From Desulfoscipio geothermicus DSM 3669 (GTDB taxonomy: Bacteria; Bacillota; Desulfotomaculia; Desulfotomaculales; Desulfallaceae), in contig NZ_FOYM01000035.1 of assembly GCF_900115975.1 (NCBI RefSeq), positions 1-35,366 on the forward strand: DNA of 35,366 bases, read 5' to 3'. Numbering within the stretch: position 1 is the first letter of the stretch; each line of letters begins with the position of its first letter. The notes under the pieces are model-generated. The model did no database searches, was not told the DNA's origin, and saw only the letters and a program-made list of their open reading frames with translations. The position numbers were made by a program, and so were the translations under genes. Below are positions 21,270-28,736 of the stretch, piece by piece.

Positions 21270-21333
21270 TTAGCTTCACCTCCGGCCGTACCCATACCGG
21301 CGTTGTACTAAGCTCCAATTCTTGTGGTGTCAT
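21247..21333 (-). CDS. Possible 28-codon leader-like ORF
   Basis: MTPQELELSTTPVWVRPEVK then LIGLPRVP, behind a strong GGAGGTGGCAAA site. Its start overlaps the upstream stop (ATGA), and its last eight codons overlap the start of the helicase-methyltransferase in another frame. It may couple translation of that gene. Real but functionless, or spurious; not decidable here. Confidence 0.42.
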   Translation of the reverse strand: MTPQELELSTTPVWVRPEVKLIGLPRVP

Positions 21334-21446
21334 TTTGCCACCTCCGGCGGCGGAATCTCAGCCCCGCACTTTCCGCAAACCCATACTTCGCTACTATCCG
21401 CGCTATACCAAACAGCACCGCAATTAGGGTATTTGCGTGCTTCCAT
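21330..21446 (-). CDS. Small zinc-ribbon protein
   Basis: 38 residues from ATG 21446, overlapping the Gp37/Gp68 stop as TGATG. It reads 'MEARKYPNCGAVWYSADSSE', then 'VWVCGKCGAEIPPP'. The second knuckle is C-x2-C; the first is N-C-G with the earlier cysteine replaced by proline, so it may be a degraded ribbon. One of several small zinc-binding proteins in this operon. Confidence 0.5.
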   Translation of the reverse strand: MEARKYPNCGAVWYSADSSEVWVCGKCGAEIPPPEVAK

Positions 21447-22438
21447 CACTCCGCCACCTCCGGCATCTCGTCCCATTCGCAACCATCCAAAAGGCGGCCT
21501 GCCGCTTTTTTACCCAGCTTTACAAAGTGTGTCCCATGGGCTTGCGTCGTCTTGTACTTGGCACTATCCCACTGGTCTGGCGGTTCGCACTCCCGCCATT
21601 CTCCGTGCTGTTTAAAGAAGAACGGCACGCCCGCAGCCTGGCACTGGTCCCGCAGGTTCCGCACCCAGTCCGGGTGCATGGGGCGGGCGCCGGGGCCACT
21701 TTCTCCGCCGCAGATCACCCAGTGGATACGGCAAAATTCGTCGTTACGGTGTATCTTTGGCTTTCCTGTTTTTTCGTTATAGCCATGCGCCCATCCCGTA
21801 AGGGCATCAACTTTGAAGTCTAATCCATGTCCGTTCGATCCTAATGCCAGTTCTCTTAAATTCATCGGCCCCAGCAGCGGCTCACAACTCACAAACCGTA
21901 CCGCTGCCGGGGTTTGAAGTAGGATTGGTATGCGCTCGTCGGCCTGCTCCTGGTTTTCAGCGGTGACGCCCAGCCAAACATGCGGATATTCCTTGGGCCA
22001 CGCTCCCTCAAAAGTTCCCAGCCAATTTTCCCGATACCAACTTATAAACCGCGCCATCCGTTCCGGGCGCTTGGTTAGCACTATAAAGGTGTGCTGCTTA
22101 CAGCTATGCATGTGGCCAAACACACGGGCCAAAAATTCAAACGGCACTTCCGGGTGAAACAGATCATTCCACACCGCCCACACGGTCGGCTTCCGGCGTT
22201 TCAGAGGCAGGTCCAGGTTCTCGCACAGTATCCGTATCTGCCCATTCCAGCGGCCTTCCTCTGTGGTCAGCCCCTCATACCGGGCCCGGATCTTGTTGTT
22301 CTGTTGGTGCGACCTCATGTGTGCCTGGGCGGCTGCCCAACAGTTGGTGCAGCCCTTGGAAACATATGAACACCCTTCTACCAGAGACCAGGCCCGATCC
22401 CAGTATAAGCCTTTAGCAATGCGTTTCGGATTAACCAT
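21446..22438 (-). CDS. Phage Gp37/Gp68 family protein (DUF5131)
   Basis: 330 residues from ATG 22438. The opening 'YWDRAWSLVEGCSYVSKGCT' followed by NCWA, with cysteines spaced C-x6-C-x2-C, and later 'VLTKRPERMARFISWYREN', 'PHVWLGVTAENQEQADERIP', 'VRFVSCEPLLGPMNL' and 'VICGGESGPGARPMHPDWVR' are family signatures. The three-cysteine motif and TIM-barrel-like features suggest a radical-SAM-related enzyme. The reaction is not known to me. It is common in actinophages and Firmicute phages. Confidence 0.88.
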   Translation of the reverse strand: MVNPKRIAKGLYWDRAWSLVEGCSYVSKGCTNCWAAAQAHMRSHQQNNKIRARYEGLTTEEGRWNGQIRILCENLDLPLKRRKPTVWAVWNDLFHPEVPFEFLARVFGHMHSCKQHTFIVLTKRPERMARFISWYRENWLGTFEGAWPKEYPHVWLGVTAENQEQADERIPILLQTPAAVRFVSCEPLLGPMNLRELALGSNGHGLDFKVDALTGWAHGYNEKTGKPKIHRNDEFCRIHWVICGGESGPGARPMHPDWVRNLRDQCQAAGVPFFFKQHGEWRECEPPDQWDSAKYKTTQAHGTHFVKLGKKAAGRLLDGCEWDEMPEVAE

Positions 22439-22698
22439 CACCCGACCCGCCTTTCTTGCTTAAGCAAATGAGCTACGCGCTCCATTTCAACAAACCCATA
22501 GGCTACCGCCATTTCAATACACCCCTTGCAGGTCTTGGCGCATTCACGGCATTCATCCGGAGTAATTTTGTGATCATGCACAAGTCCGCCGCGGCAGACA
22601 TGCTTTTGAATAAAGTGCTCACATTCAGGCACTGGCTCATGCCCACTTACGCACATGTTGCCACCAAAACCAAGGAAACAATTTTTGCATTTACTCAT
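22438..22698 (-). CDS. Cys-rich hypothetical protein
   Basis: 86 residues with 10 cysteines: 'CKNCFLGFGGNMC', 'PECEHFIQKHVCRGG', then 'DECRECAKTCKGCIEMA'. This spacing fits two zinc sites, or possibly Fe-S. The start ATG 22698 overlaps the upstream stop, and the stop overlaps the next start (ATGA). No family recognised; likely metal-binding. Confidence 0.65.
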   Translation of the reverse strand: MSKCKNCFLGFGGNMCVSGHEPVPECEHFIQKHVCRGGLVHDHKITPDECRECAKTCKGCIEMAVAYGFVEMERVAHLLKQERRVG

Positions 22699-22719
22699 CA
22701 CCCAGCCCGCCTTCCCAGC
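22695..22719. repeat. 25-bp direct repeat, copy 1 (gene junction)
   Basis: Identical to 23129-23153. It spans the end of one gene and the start of the next: the repeat encodes the '-GRRAG' C-terminus plus the TGATGA stop/start overlap. It therefore duplicates a gene boundary. Confidence 0.9.
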
Positions 22720-23132
22720 AGAAAGTTTTTAACTTTCACATGGTCGTCGGTGATTAAATCAGCAAAACCATACATCACATCAAACTCGCCCTTAGGGAAA
22801 GACATTTGCCATATAACCAGCTTCTTGCCGCACCCCTTGGCGTACCCTGCTTCAAGGTGAGCAGACTTGCCAGCGGGCAGAATAAGCACCACAGCGTCGG
22901 CCCAATCAAGCCATTTCTTGTCCTCCTGGAAGGCCCTCTGTGAGCGTTCATCCTCAAGAAAGTTAATCGCGTCAAGTTCATCAAGATTGCCTAGCTCTGA
23001 GTAGTGGAAAACAAACCTGCCCCTGCTGTCATCGGTAAAGTCGTCAACCTCAAGCCCGGCATCACGGAGCATCTTTGCAAATGCTCTTACTAATTCCTCA
23101 TTCTTCCATGATGAAGCTATGTATATCTTCAT
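22698..23132 (-). CDS. Nucleoside 2-deoxyribosyltransferase-like protein
   Basis: 144 residues from ATG 23132, overlapping the upstream stop. The start 'MKIYIASSWKNEELVRAFA' and the C-terminal 'LPAGKSAHLEAGYAKGCGKK' are characteristic of the deoxyribosyltransferase superfamily. The 'WLDWADAVVLILPAG' stretch carries the family acidic site, and 'S-A-H-L-E-A-G' contains the catalytic-type Glu. It may exchange bases or hydrolyse nucleotides to shift nucleotide pools or make modified nucleotides. The substrate cannot be told from sequence. Confidence 0.82.
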   Translation of the reverse strand: MKIYIASSWKNEELVRAFAKMLRDAGLEVDDFTDDSRGRFVFHYSELGNLDELDAINFLEDERSQRAFQEDKKWLDWADAVVLILPAGKSAHLEAGYAKGCGKKLVIWQMSFPKGEFDVMYGFADLITDDHVKVKNFLLGRRAG

Positions 23133-23153
23133 CACCCAGCCCGCCTTCCCAGC
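23129..23153. repeat. 25-bp direct repeat, copy 2 (gene junction)
   Basis: Second copy of the boundary repeat at 22695-22719, located at the stop of the DUF6906-like gene and the start of the deoxyribosyltransferase-like gene. It encodes the same '-GRRAG' ending. Confidence 0.9.
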
Positions 23154-23296
23154 TTCAGCACCCGCCTCCGACCGGTATGCCGATGCTTCAGATGCAGAGC
23201 ATCCGGCAGATTCTTTACCACTAACCAGTTAGCCGGTTTTAAACGGTGCTGCTCTATGATAGCCATCTGCCTACGCGTTGGGTTTTTGCCTCTCAT
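23132..23296 (-). CDS. DUF6906-like small basic protein
   Basis: 54 residues: 'MRGKNPTRRQMAIIEQHRLK', then 'PANWLVVKNLPDALHLKHRH' and a basic end. The 'GKNPTRRQ...L-x-P-x-N-W-L-V-V-K' pattern is the DUF6906 signature of small phage proteins. It overlaps both neighbours by 4 and 1 bases. The function of the family is unknown; it is basic and could bind nucleic acid. Confidence 0.72.
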   Translation of the reverse strand: MRGKNPTRRQMAIIEQHRLKPANWLVVKNLPDALHLKHRHTGRRRVLKLGRRAG

Positions 23297-23463
23297 AATT
23301 TACGCTCCTTTCCCACCTTAGCTTTTGCTAACTGAATATATTGGGCTGTAAGCTTTTTAAGGTGATCATCCTGATCCCATGCGGTAGGATGAGTTGTTGC
23401 AGTGATTTCATCCATTTTCCGCGCAAGTTTGTTTAGCCTAGATACCCATTCATCAACGGTCAA
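23293..23463 (-). CDS. Small helical hypothetical protein
   Basis: 56 residues from TTG 23463, whose TTGA overlaps the upstream stop, behind GGTGGTG. It begins 'MTVDEWVSRLNKLARKMDEI' and ends 'QYIQLAKAKVGKERKL', so it is helical and charged. No family recognised. It is within the coupled chain leading to the DUF6906-like gene. Confidence 0.55.
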   Translation of the reverse strand: MTVDEWVSRLNKLARKMDEITATTHPTAWDQDDHLKKLTAQYIQLAKAKVGKERKL

Positions 23464-23585
23464 TTCTCACACCACCTCGCCCGGCACACCCCGCAATACC
23501 AAGTAGCCGTACAGGCCATGCACTGGTCATTGTCTGGCCGCAGCCATGGGCAGCGTTTGCCGCAGGTTGAACAATTAGTTGGCAT
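23460..23585 (-). CDS. Small zinc-ribbon protein
   Basis: 41 residues from ATG 23585 (a longer start at 23615 or 23645 is possible). It has 'MPTNCSTCGKRCPWLRPDND', then 'QCMACTATWYCGVCRARWC': four C-x2-C-type pairs, enough for two zinc sites. It overlaps the next gene by TTGA. Part of the zinc-ribbon-rich early region. Confidence 0.6.
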   Translation of the reverse strand: MPTNCSTCGKRCPWLRPDNDQCMACTATWYCGVCRARWCEN

Positions 23586-23637
23586 ATTATCCCGCCCCCT
23601 CGCACTGGCGGACATCGGCTGCCCGCCGGGCTTTGAG

Positions 23638-24339
23638 TTATGCAATGTAAGTAGGTTTGCCAGTTAGTTGTTGTATCTCCGTTTTAAACCGCTGGGCATG
23701 GCTATTTTCTGAAGAAAGGTGGATCAGCCATATCTCCTGCACCCGGCTCAGATCGTTGGCCCTTAAAAACTCCTTCACATTATCCAAACCAAAGTGCGTT
23801 CGGATGATCCGGTTTTTCAAATCCACCGGTACCGTCCCGTTGGCTACGTTTTCCCTCAGAATATCCAGGCTGTGGTTCGCTTCCAGCATCAAATGCGTAA
23901 GCCTCCGGAAACGGTACCGGCAGTATGCCGTGTCAGTCAGATACAGCAGTTTATCTCCTGCCCGGTTGGCCAGCAGAAAGCCCAGCGGCTCGGCGGCATC
24001 GTGGACCGTATCAAAGGGCAGTATGGTCCAGGTGCCCAGCTTGAATTGTTCCTTGGCCTTCACCGGCTTAATTCGGTGCCCGCTGATACCCAGGGCCCCA
24101 ATGGTCCCAAGGCTCATGTAGCAGTCAATCCCGGCCTTAACCATGTCTTTTACGGCCTTGGCATGGTCAGCGTGCCCATGGCTCACAAGGCAACCGGCCA
24201 AGCTTGTCACCTGATAGTTAAGTCCCCGCTGTATCTGTTTGTAGTTGATCCCGGCCTCCAGCAGCAGCGGGGTCTTGCCATCCGTCACCCGGTAGCAATT
24301 CCCCGTGCTGCCGCTGGCCAGTGCGGTTATCTCGATCAT
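23638..24339 (-). CDS. MBL-fold metallo-hydrolase
   Basis: 233 residues with the metallo-beta-lactamase fold. The zinc-binding motif is 'LVSHGHADHAKAVKDMV' (H-x-H-x-D-H), preceded by 'ALASGSTGNCYRVTDGKTPL', and later 'FDTVHDAAEPLGF', 'LLYLTDTAY' (Asp ligand) and 'IHLSSENSHAQR' (His ligand) complete the site. It resembles YycJ/WalJ-type and phage MBL proteins placed after RecT. It probably acts as a nuclease or phosphodiesterase in recombination, completing an SbcC-RecT-MBL module. The start lies one base after the recT stop. Confidence 0.88.
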   Translation of the reverse strand: MIEITALASGSTGNCYRVTDGKTPLLLEAGINYKQIQRGLNYQVTSLAGCLVSHGHADHAKAVKDMVKAGIDCYMSLGTIGALGISGHRIKPVKAKEQFKLGTWTILPFDTVHDAAEPLGFLLANRAGDKLLYLTDTAYCRYRFRRLTHLMLEANHSLDILRENVANGTVPVDLKNRIIRTHFGLDNVKEFLRANDLSRVQEIWLIHLSSENSHAQRFKTEIQQLTGKPTYIA

Positions 24340-25188
24340 CTAAAACCCGGGGCCAGCGGCGGCTACCTGCTGCTCCACCGGCTCCGACTCCTGTCCCATC
24401 TCAGGCGGCGATTCCCCGGTTTCTTCACTGGAAATGTCGTATTCCACGTCAATAGTTTCCTTATTTGCCTCATTTGCGATCTCGTTTGCGACCTCGCTTT
24501 CCACATCCCCATCTCTGTCAGTGGTAAGTACCGAAATCATGTCGGTTGACAGTATGCCGTATTTTGAGAGAAGCAACCTGATCACCGTTTTCATTGCCAT
24601 CTCGTCAAAGTTGGTTTTCCAGGCTGAATTGGACAAGTTGTAAGACTTGCTATAGCGTTTGGCATGTGCAGTTACTTCCTCTTTGGTCATGTATACGGTT
24701 TTAGAAAAGCCGTTTAGAAGTTCCATATAGGCGAAATATCCCTGCGGCTTTTCGCTGGTGGGCTCGCCAGTGAATTCTATTTGACCGGTCAGGATGTTGC
24801 GTTCAACCTTTATGCCTTCGCGAATAATACCAGCATTCAGAAACTTGTATTGGCCGGTCCTCATTGCCAGCTGAATGTAACCCTTATACCCCAGCTGGAA
24901 TTGGGGAATCGACACACCCTTGGACTTGTAAGGTACGATATACGCAAATCCAAGCTGTTTGTTGATAGGGAGTTTCAAGGTCGCGGCCTTCAAGGCTTCC
25001 ATGATAACCGCGTTTGGATCACACTGTTGCAGGTATTTGTCTGATCCGTACAAGTCGATAATTGAGGCGATGAAAGGCCCGGCGTTCTCTTTTAGTGCGT
25101 TCTGAAATTGAGTCTTGACGCTTTCTACATTCAATAACCCCTTGAGTTTTTGCATAGGCGTAGTTTTTGTCGCTGGTTTGTTACTCAT
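24340..25188 (-). CDS. recT: RecT single-strand annealing protein
   Basis: 282 residues. Typical RecT features are 'LNVESVKTQFQNALKENAGP', 'SDKYLQQCDPNAVIMEALKA' and 'TLKLPINKQLGFAYIVPYKS', then 'PQFQLGYKGYIQLAMRTGQY' and 'WKTNFDEMAMKTVIRLLLSK'. The last 60 residues are acidic and low in complexity, probably a flexible tail that could recruit SSB. It promotes strand annealing in phage recombination and replication. It lies directly between the SbcC-like ATPase and MBL-fold genes, with no spacing. Confidence 0.94.
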   Translation of the reverse strand: MSNKPATKTTPMQKLKGLLNVESVKTQFQNALKENAGPFIASIIDLYGSDKYLQQCDPNAVIMEALKAATLKLPINKQLGFAYIVPYKSKGVSIPQFQLGYKGYIQLAMRTGQYKFLNAGIIREGIKVERNILTGQIEFTGEPTSEKPQGYFAYMELLNGFSKTVYMTKEEVTAHAKRYSKSYNLSNSAWKTNFDEMAMKTVIRLLLSKYGILSTDMISVLTTDRDGDVESEVANEIANEANKETIDVEYDISSEETGESPPEMGQESEPVEQQVAAAGPGF

Positions 25189-27177
25189 TTACACAGCCTC
25201 CCTCATATCCAATTTGCTTTCAGTTTCCGGGTACTCCACCCGCAGCTTTTTATCCGCCTCGCTGACAATTAGGCTAATAACCTGGGCCCGGGTCTCGATC
25301 AGCTTAGTGACAGCCTCCCTGTTATCCACAAATATAGGAGCCGTAAAGCCATAATACTCCGACAGGGTATTGATGATATCCAGGCCGACATTGATGCGGG
25401 CCGCATTATTCAGGCCGCTGGAATAAGGTACGCCGTTGTAAATGGTTTCGCAGCACTCCACCACGCCGCCATTTACCTGAACATCGAACAGTTTGAACCT
25501 GGCGAACTTAAAACGGCTGTTGATCTTTTCCTCCAGCAGGTTCACCTTGGTCCGGATAAACTGCTCGGTCAGGTATAACTCACCTTCAAGCTTTTCAAAC
25601 TCAGCCGCCAGCCGGCGTTCCTGTTCTTTTAGTTCCTCGATGCGTTTCTGACCCATGTTGAAGCGTTCAATGTCGGCCAGGGCGCTTTCCGCTTGCCTGA
25701 TTTGCTGTTCCAGGTACGCAATCTCTTCCCGGACTCGCTGAATCTCTTCACGCCGGCCGCCTTTCAGTGCAGCAATGGCCGCCTCTAGTTCTTGCTTCTG
25801 ATTCAGCGCCTGGACATAAGCCGGATCGTCGGCGTAGCCATCCATGGCCTGGCGCAGGGATTCAACTTCTTTTTGCAGGCTATTGACCGCAGCTTCCGCA
25901 TCTACCAGCTTGGCCCGGGCGTCTTTGAGTTTCTTTTCAATTTCTGCATTTTCAGCCACCAGTTCACCGGCCTTCGCTTTCAGTTCCTTGCCCTGGGCGG
26001 AAATAGATTCAAGCCGTTCAGCCTTTTCACGATTAAACCGTGCCAGCGCCTTCTCCCTGGCCTCGGCCAACTTCTCCGCCGGCAACGGCTGGCCGCAGGT
26101 GGGGCAGGTGTCGTCCTGCTCGAAGGTGAACTCCTGGGCGTTTACCCTGTGCCATTCCTGCCGAAGCTCGTCCATCTGCTTTTGATAGCGCTGCGCGGCT
26201 TCCTGGTTGGACGCCAGGGACCTTTCCAGGCTCTTGATGTCGCCCTGCAGGTTATAGAACCGTTCCCGGGCCTCGTTGAGCTGCTTTTGCTGTTCCTGTA
26301 CCCAGGATTCGTACTTGCTCCTGTGTTTGTTTTTAATCTCAAGCAGCTGGCTTTCGACCTCGCGTAAAGCCTTGGTCTTCTCCGCAATCTCGCCGCCGGA
26401 CTCGATGCGTGCAATTTGCAGTTCCTTTTCCTTTACAGCCTCTTTAAGTGTGGAAATTTTTTGCGCAGTTTTTTCCGGGTCAATGTCGGTTATATTAGGC
26501 AGGTACTGTTGGACCTCGTCGATCCGGACCGGGATCCGGTCGAGTTCCTTGTTTATCTCGGCCCGCCTGGCGGCTATGACTTTCCGGTGATCCTCCAGCT
26601 TGCGGCCCTGCAAGATGTCCGGTAGTCTGGAAAGGCTTTTGTCGGAAGCAATGACTTCCTCATCTGAGATGTCGCCACAGACTTGAAGCAGTATTTTGCG
26701 GCGGTCCTGCCAGTGGAGTTGGGTATTGAAATAGAGGGGATTTGTGAGGAGCTTGAAAGCCTCCTCATCAGCGATATCGGCAATGCGGGCGGTATATTCA
26801 TTTTTCTTCACCGGTACGCCGTCGATGTAATAATCAGTTGTATGTCCAGTGAAAGTTTTCTCTGCGCTACCGCGCTTTTTAGTCCACTTTTCGGCGTAGA
26901 CCTTGCGCAGGGCTATTGTGCGGCCGCCGATATCGAACACGCCTTCCACTTCATGTTCCAGTCCATGGAAAGGCTGGCCATTTTGATCGAGGGTTTTGAT
27001 ATCGAAGTCCTTACGGTTCTGGCTGTCCTTATCAAAAAGGAGCCAGATGAAGGCATCAAACAAAGTGGTTTTTCCTGTTGCGTTGTCGCCGTATATGTCA
27101 ATGTTGCCACCCCGAGTGTCCAGGGTGAAGCTCCGAATACCTTTGAAGTTTTTAAGGCTGAGCTTTAAGATTTTCAT
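25189..27177 (-). CDS. SbcC/Rad50-like AAA ATPase
   Basis: 662 residues with the ABC-ATPase split by a coiled coil. The N-terminal lobe has Walker A 'IYGDNATGKTTLFDAFIWLL' (29-48). Long coiled coils flank a zinc hook 'DTCPTCGQPLPAEK' in the middle. The C-terminal lobe has 'SSGLNNAARINVGLDIINTL' as signature and 'APIFVDNREAVT' as Walker B region. It is shorter than cellular SbcC (about 1000 residues), as in phages. No SbcD-type nuclease gene lies beside it, so the MBL-fold protein may serve as the nuclease partner. GGAGG ribosome site at 27188. Confidence 0.92.
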   Translation of the reverse strand: MKILKLSLKNFKGIRSFTLDTRGGNIDIYGDNATGKTTLFDAFIWLLFDKDSQNRKDFDIKTLDQNGQPFHGLEHEVEGVFDIGGRTIALRKVYAEKWTKKRGSAEKTFTGHTTDYYIDGVPVKKNEYTARIADIADEEAFKLLTNPLYFNTQLHWQDRRKILLQVCGDISDEEVIASDKSLSRLPDILQGRKLEDHRKVIAARRAEINKELDRIPVRIDEVQQYLPNITDIDPEKTAQKISTLKEAVKEKELQIARIESGGEIAEKTKALREVESQLLEIKNKHRSKYESWVQEQQKQLNEARERFYNLQGDIKSLERSLASNQEAAQRYQKQMDELRQEWHRVNAQEFTFEQDDTCPTCGQPLPAEKLAEAREKALARFNREKAERLESISAQGKELKAKAGELVAENAEIEKKLKDARAKLVDAEAAVNSLQKEVESLRQAMDGYADDPAYVQALNQKQELEAAIAALKGGRREEIQRVREEIAYLEQQIRQAESALADIERFNMGQKRIEELKEQERRLAAEFEKLEGELYLTEQFIRTKVNLLEEKINSRFKFARFKLFDVQVNGGVVECCETIYNGVPYSSGLNNAARINVGLDIINTLSEYYGFTAPIFVDNREAVTKLIETRAQVISLIVSEADKKLRVEYPETESKLDMREAV

Positions 27178-27201
27178 AATATATGGACCTCCTTTTTAAA
27201 T

Positions 27202-27245
27202 CCCCCCCAGCCCGCCCACCTGTTGAGAACAGGTTGGGCCGGGGG
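27202..27245 (-). promoter_or_regulatory. Hairpin in leader just before the SbcC-like gene
   Basis: A perfect 7-bp stem (acctgtt 27218-27224, aacaggt 27228-27234) with loop gag, extended by C/G runs on both sides with one bulge. It ends about 9 bases upstream of the GGAGG site and has no T-run, so it is more likely a translational or RNA-stability element than a terminator. Confidence 0.5.
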
Positions 27246-27251
27246 TTAAAC

Positions 27252-27410
27252 TTATGCACTCTTCGCAAACTCTTCCTTTGTAGTTACGCAGAAGAAGATT
27301 ACTCCTTTATATTCCTTTTGCGCCCAGACAGGGAATTCGAGTTGGTCTTCATCTTTGAACACTGCTTGTCCCGGGATTTGCTCTAAGTCACGCAAGGTTT
27401 CAACTTGCAC
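27252..27410 (-). CDS. Small hypothetical protein
   Basis: 52 residues from GTG 27410 with GGCAGGA upstream. Reads 'MQVETLRDLEQIPGQAVFKD', then 'EDQLEFPVWAQKEYKGVIFF' and a helical end. Acidic N-terminal half, hydrophobic strand at 36-43. No family recognised. It overlaps the 3' end of the upstream small gene by 11 bases. Confidence 0.55.
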   Translation of the reverse strand: MQVETLRDLEQIPGQAVFKDEDQLEFPVWAQKEYKGVIFFCVTTKEEFAKSA

Positions 27411-27510
27411 TGTAATCCTGCCCTACCGTGATAGCCAGCGGGTGAACTATATCTTTTACCGCGGCCTCTGCGGCCTTAATCGCGTTTACAGCATCCAAAA
27501 CTTTGCTCAC
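27400..27510 (-). CDS. Small hypothetical protein
   Basis: 36 residues from GTG 27510 behind GGAGGTGCATC: 'MSKVLDAVNAIKAAEAAVKD' then 'IVHPLAITVGQDYSAS'. Amphipathic helix followed by a short tail. It is the first gene after the attenuator-like hairpins at 27537-27612. No family recognised. Confidence 0.5.
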   Translation of the reverse strand: MSKVLDAVNAIKAAEAAVKDIVHPLAITVGQDYSAS

Positions 27511-27536
27511 GATGCACCTCCGTTATAAAAAGCACT

Positions 27537-27612
27537 CCCAGCCGGCTCCGGGGGATGCCTCGCTTTCTGTGTATTGCCACCCGGCCACTAAAACCGGCTG
27601 GGCGCCGGGTGG
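27537..27612 (-). promoter_or_regulatory. Mutually exclusive hairpins resembling an attenuator
   Basis: On the - strand, directly after a gene's stop, stem A pairs 27612-27604 with 27585-27577 (9 bp, perfect). Stem B pairs 27602-27594 with 27545-27537 (9 bp, perfect) and is followed by a T-rich tract (GCTTTTTAT). Stem B's 5' arm lies inside stem A's loop and stem A's 3' arm lies inside stem B's loop, so the two cannot form together in a simple fold. This is the arrangement of an antiterminator/terminator switch. Stem B has a long 48-base loop, which weakens the terminator reading. Confidence 0.5.
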
Positions 27613-27613
27613 G

Positions 27614-27889
27614 CTAATCTTTTTGGCACCAGCCTTCATGAATAAGACAAAGATATTCGTCTCTGATCTCGTTTAGCTGGTCATCATCTATGGTTACCTG
27701 CCCGGTGCGAACCATCTCCAGGGCAACTGCATACCAGGCGTGTATGGCACCGGCTGCCATGCCTTTCAGATATCTATCACTATGCCTTGCCCAGTCATGG
27801 GCAAAAATCATGATGTATTTATGCATAATATTCAGCACCGGATTTTCCATCGTGGGGTCCAATTTTATCCCCTTTCCTTGCCACGCCAT
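27614..27889 (-). CDS. Hypothetical helical protein
   Basis: 91 residues. It is helical and amphipathic, with 'LNIMHKYIMIFAHDWARHSD' and 'MAAGAIHAWYAVALEMVRTG', then an acidic end with two cysteines ('LCLIHEGWCQKD'). ATG 27889 lies at the edge of a ccacgcc/ggcgtgg hairpin loop and the ribosome site is poor; ATG at codon 14 is the alternative. No family recognised. Confidence 0.55.
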   Translation of the reverse strand: MAWQGKGIKLDPTMENPVLNIMHKYIMIFAHDWARHSDRYLKGMAAGAIHAWYAVALEMVRTGQVTIDDDQLNEIRDEYLCLIHEGWCQKD

Positions 27890-27931
27890 GGCCCGGCGTG
27901 GTAAAATGGGTTTGGGTATTTATCTGGCCGT

Positions 27932-28441
27932 TTAAAGAACGGCTCTATTTTTTTGCCCGTACACCACCCGCTCTTCGGCCACCATCGCCGGGGCGGGTTT
28001 TCTGTTTCTCTGTGTTTTTAGCTCTGACATTGCCCACCACTTCAGGGTTTCTATGGCCAATTCCAACTCGCCCAGTTCCTGAAGTATCACTTCCAGGTCC
28101 GGCCTTTCGTCTTCGTCTATCACCCCATCAGCAGAGATTTCAATTAGCCGGTCACGGATTTTTTTAACGTCGTTGTATTCCTTGATCAAGCCAAGTACCG
28201 CAGTTGCCAGGTCCTTTTCCGGTACACTATGCGCATATTTCTGCCCGATCGGGCACTGTTCCGCGCAATACTTTGCGGCCAAGCGGGGTTGCTGGTATGT
28301 TTCAGACATATTAAGGACTACATCCGGTGGCGTAAGTGTATGGCCATTTTCATAATTTACCAGTGTCCGGCTGCCTATATTAAGTTGGAATGCTGCACCT
28401 TCTATGCTTAACCCAGCCAGCTTTCGTGCACTTTTAAACAT
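27932..28441 (-). CDS. XRE-family HTH protein
   Basis: 169 residues from ATG 28441 (AAGGGGGTGAAAACA). An N-terminal helix-turn-helix reads 'MFKSARKLAGLSIEGAAFQL' then 'NIGSRTLVNYENGHTLTPPD', typical of Xre/Cro DNA-binding domains. The C-terminal part is helical ('ATAVLGLIKEYNDVKKIRDR') with 'RPDLEVILQELGELELAIET'; a Cys pair lies near the middle ('YCAEQCPIGQK'). Probably an auxiliary transcription regulator of the early region. The upstream frame extension to 28546 is not coding. Confidence 0.72.
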   Translation of the reverse strand: MFKSARKLAGLSIEGAAFQLNIGSRTLVNYENGHTLTPPDVVLNMSETYQQPRLAAKYCAEQCPIGQKYAHSVPEKDLATAVLGLIKEYNDVKKIRDRLIEISADGVIDEDERPDLEVILQELGELELAIETLKWWAMSELKTQRNRKPAPAMVAEERVVYGQKNRAVL

Positions 28442-28538
28442 TGTTTTCACCCCCTTCCGGGTGTTTAATAGTAAGTAGAAACCACCCCTTATTCCCTCCA
28501 CCCCGGCTGCTGGTACCGGTAGCCGGGCATGCTCCCGC

Positions 28539-28721
28539 CTATACATCCCGCATTTTTATGGCAATGTCATGTAGTGCGTCTGCGATGGCCATGAATGCGC
28601 ATTTGCCATTTTTATAACCCCCGTCCCACCACCAGGCGCACGCATCCATGACACACTGCGAATTTTCGCCGTCCATGTCGGATGCAATCAAGATCAGCGG
28701 GCACATCTTTGTTTCCGGCAT
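28539..28721 (-). CDS. Small hypothetical protein
   Basis: 60 residues: 'MPETKMCPLILIASDMDGEN', then 'SQCVMDACAWWWDGGYKNGK' and 'CAFMAIADALHDIAIKM'. Four cysteines with 'CPLI...' and 'C-V-M-D-A-C-A-W-W' suggest a metal-binding fold typical of tiny phage proteins ('CPL-...-E-C-A-W-W' type). Function unknown. Confidence 0.58.
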   Translation of the reverse strand: MPETKMCPLILIASDMDGENSQCVMDACAWWWDGGYKNGKCAFMAIADALHDIAIKMRDV

Positions 28722-28736
28722 CATTTCACCCCGCTT

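Noticed and set aside
27924-27950. gccgtt/aacggc hairpin followed by a T-run on the + strand
   Set aside because: It lies over the 3' end of a - strand gene and the T-run is on the wrong strand for that operon; no + strand gene ends here.
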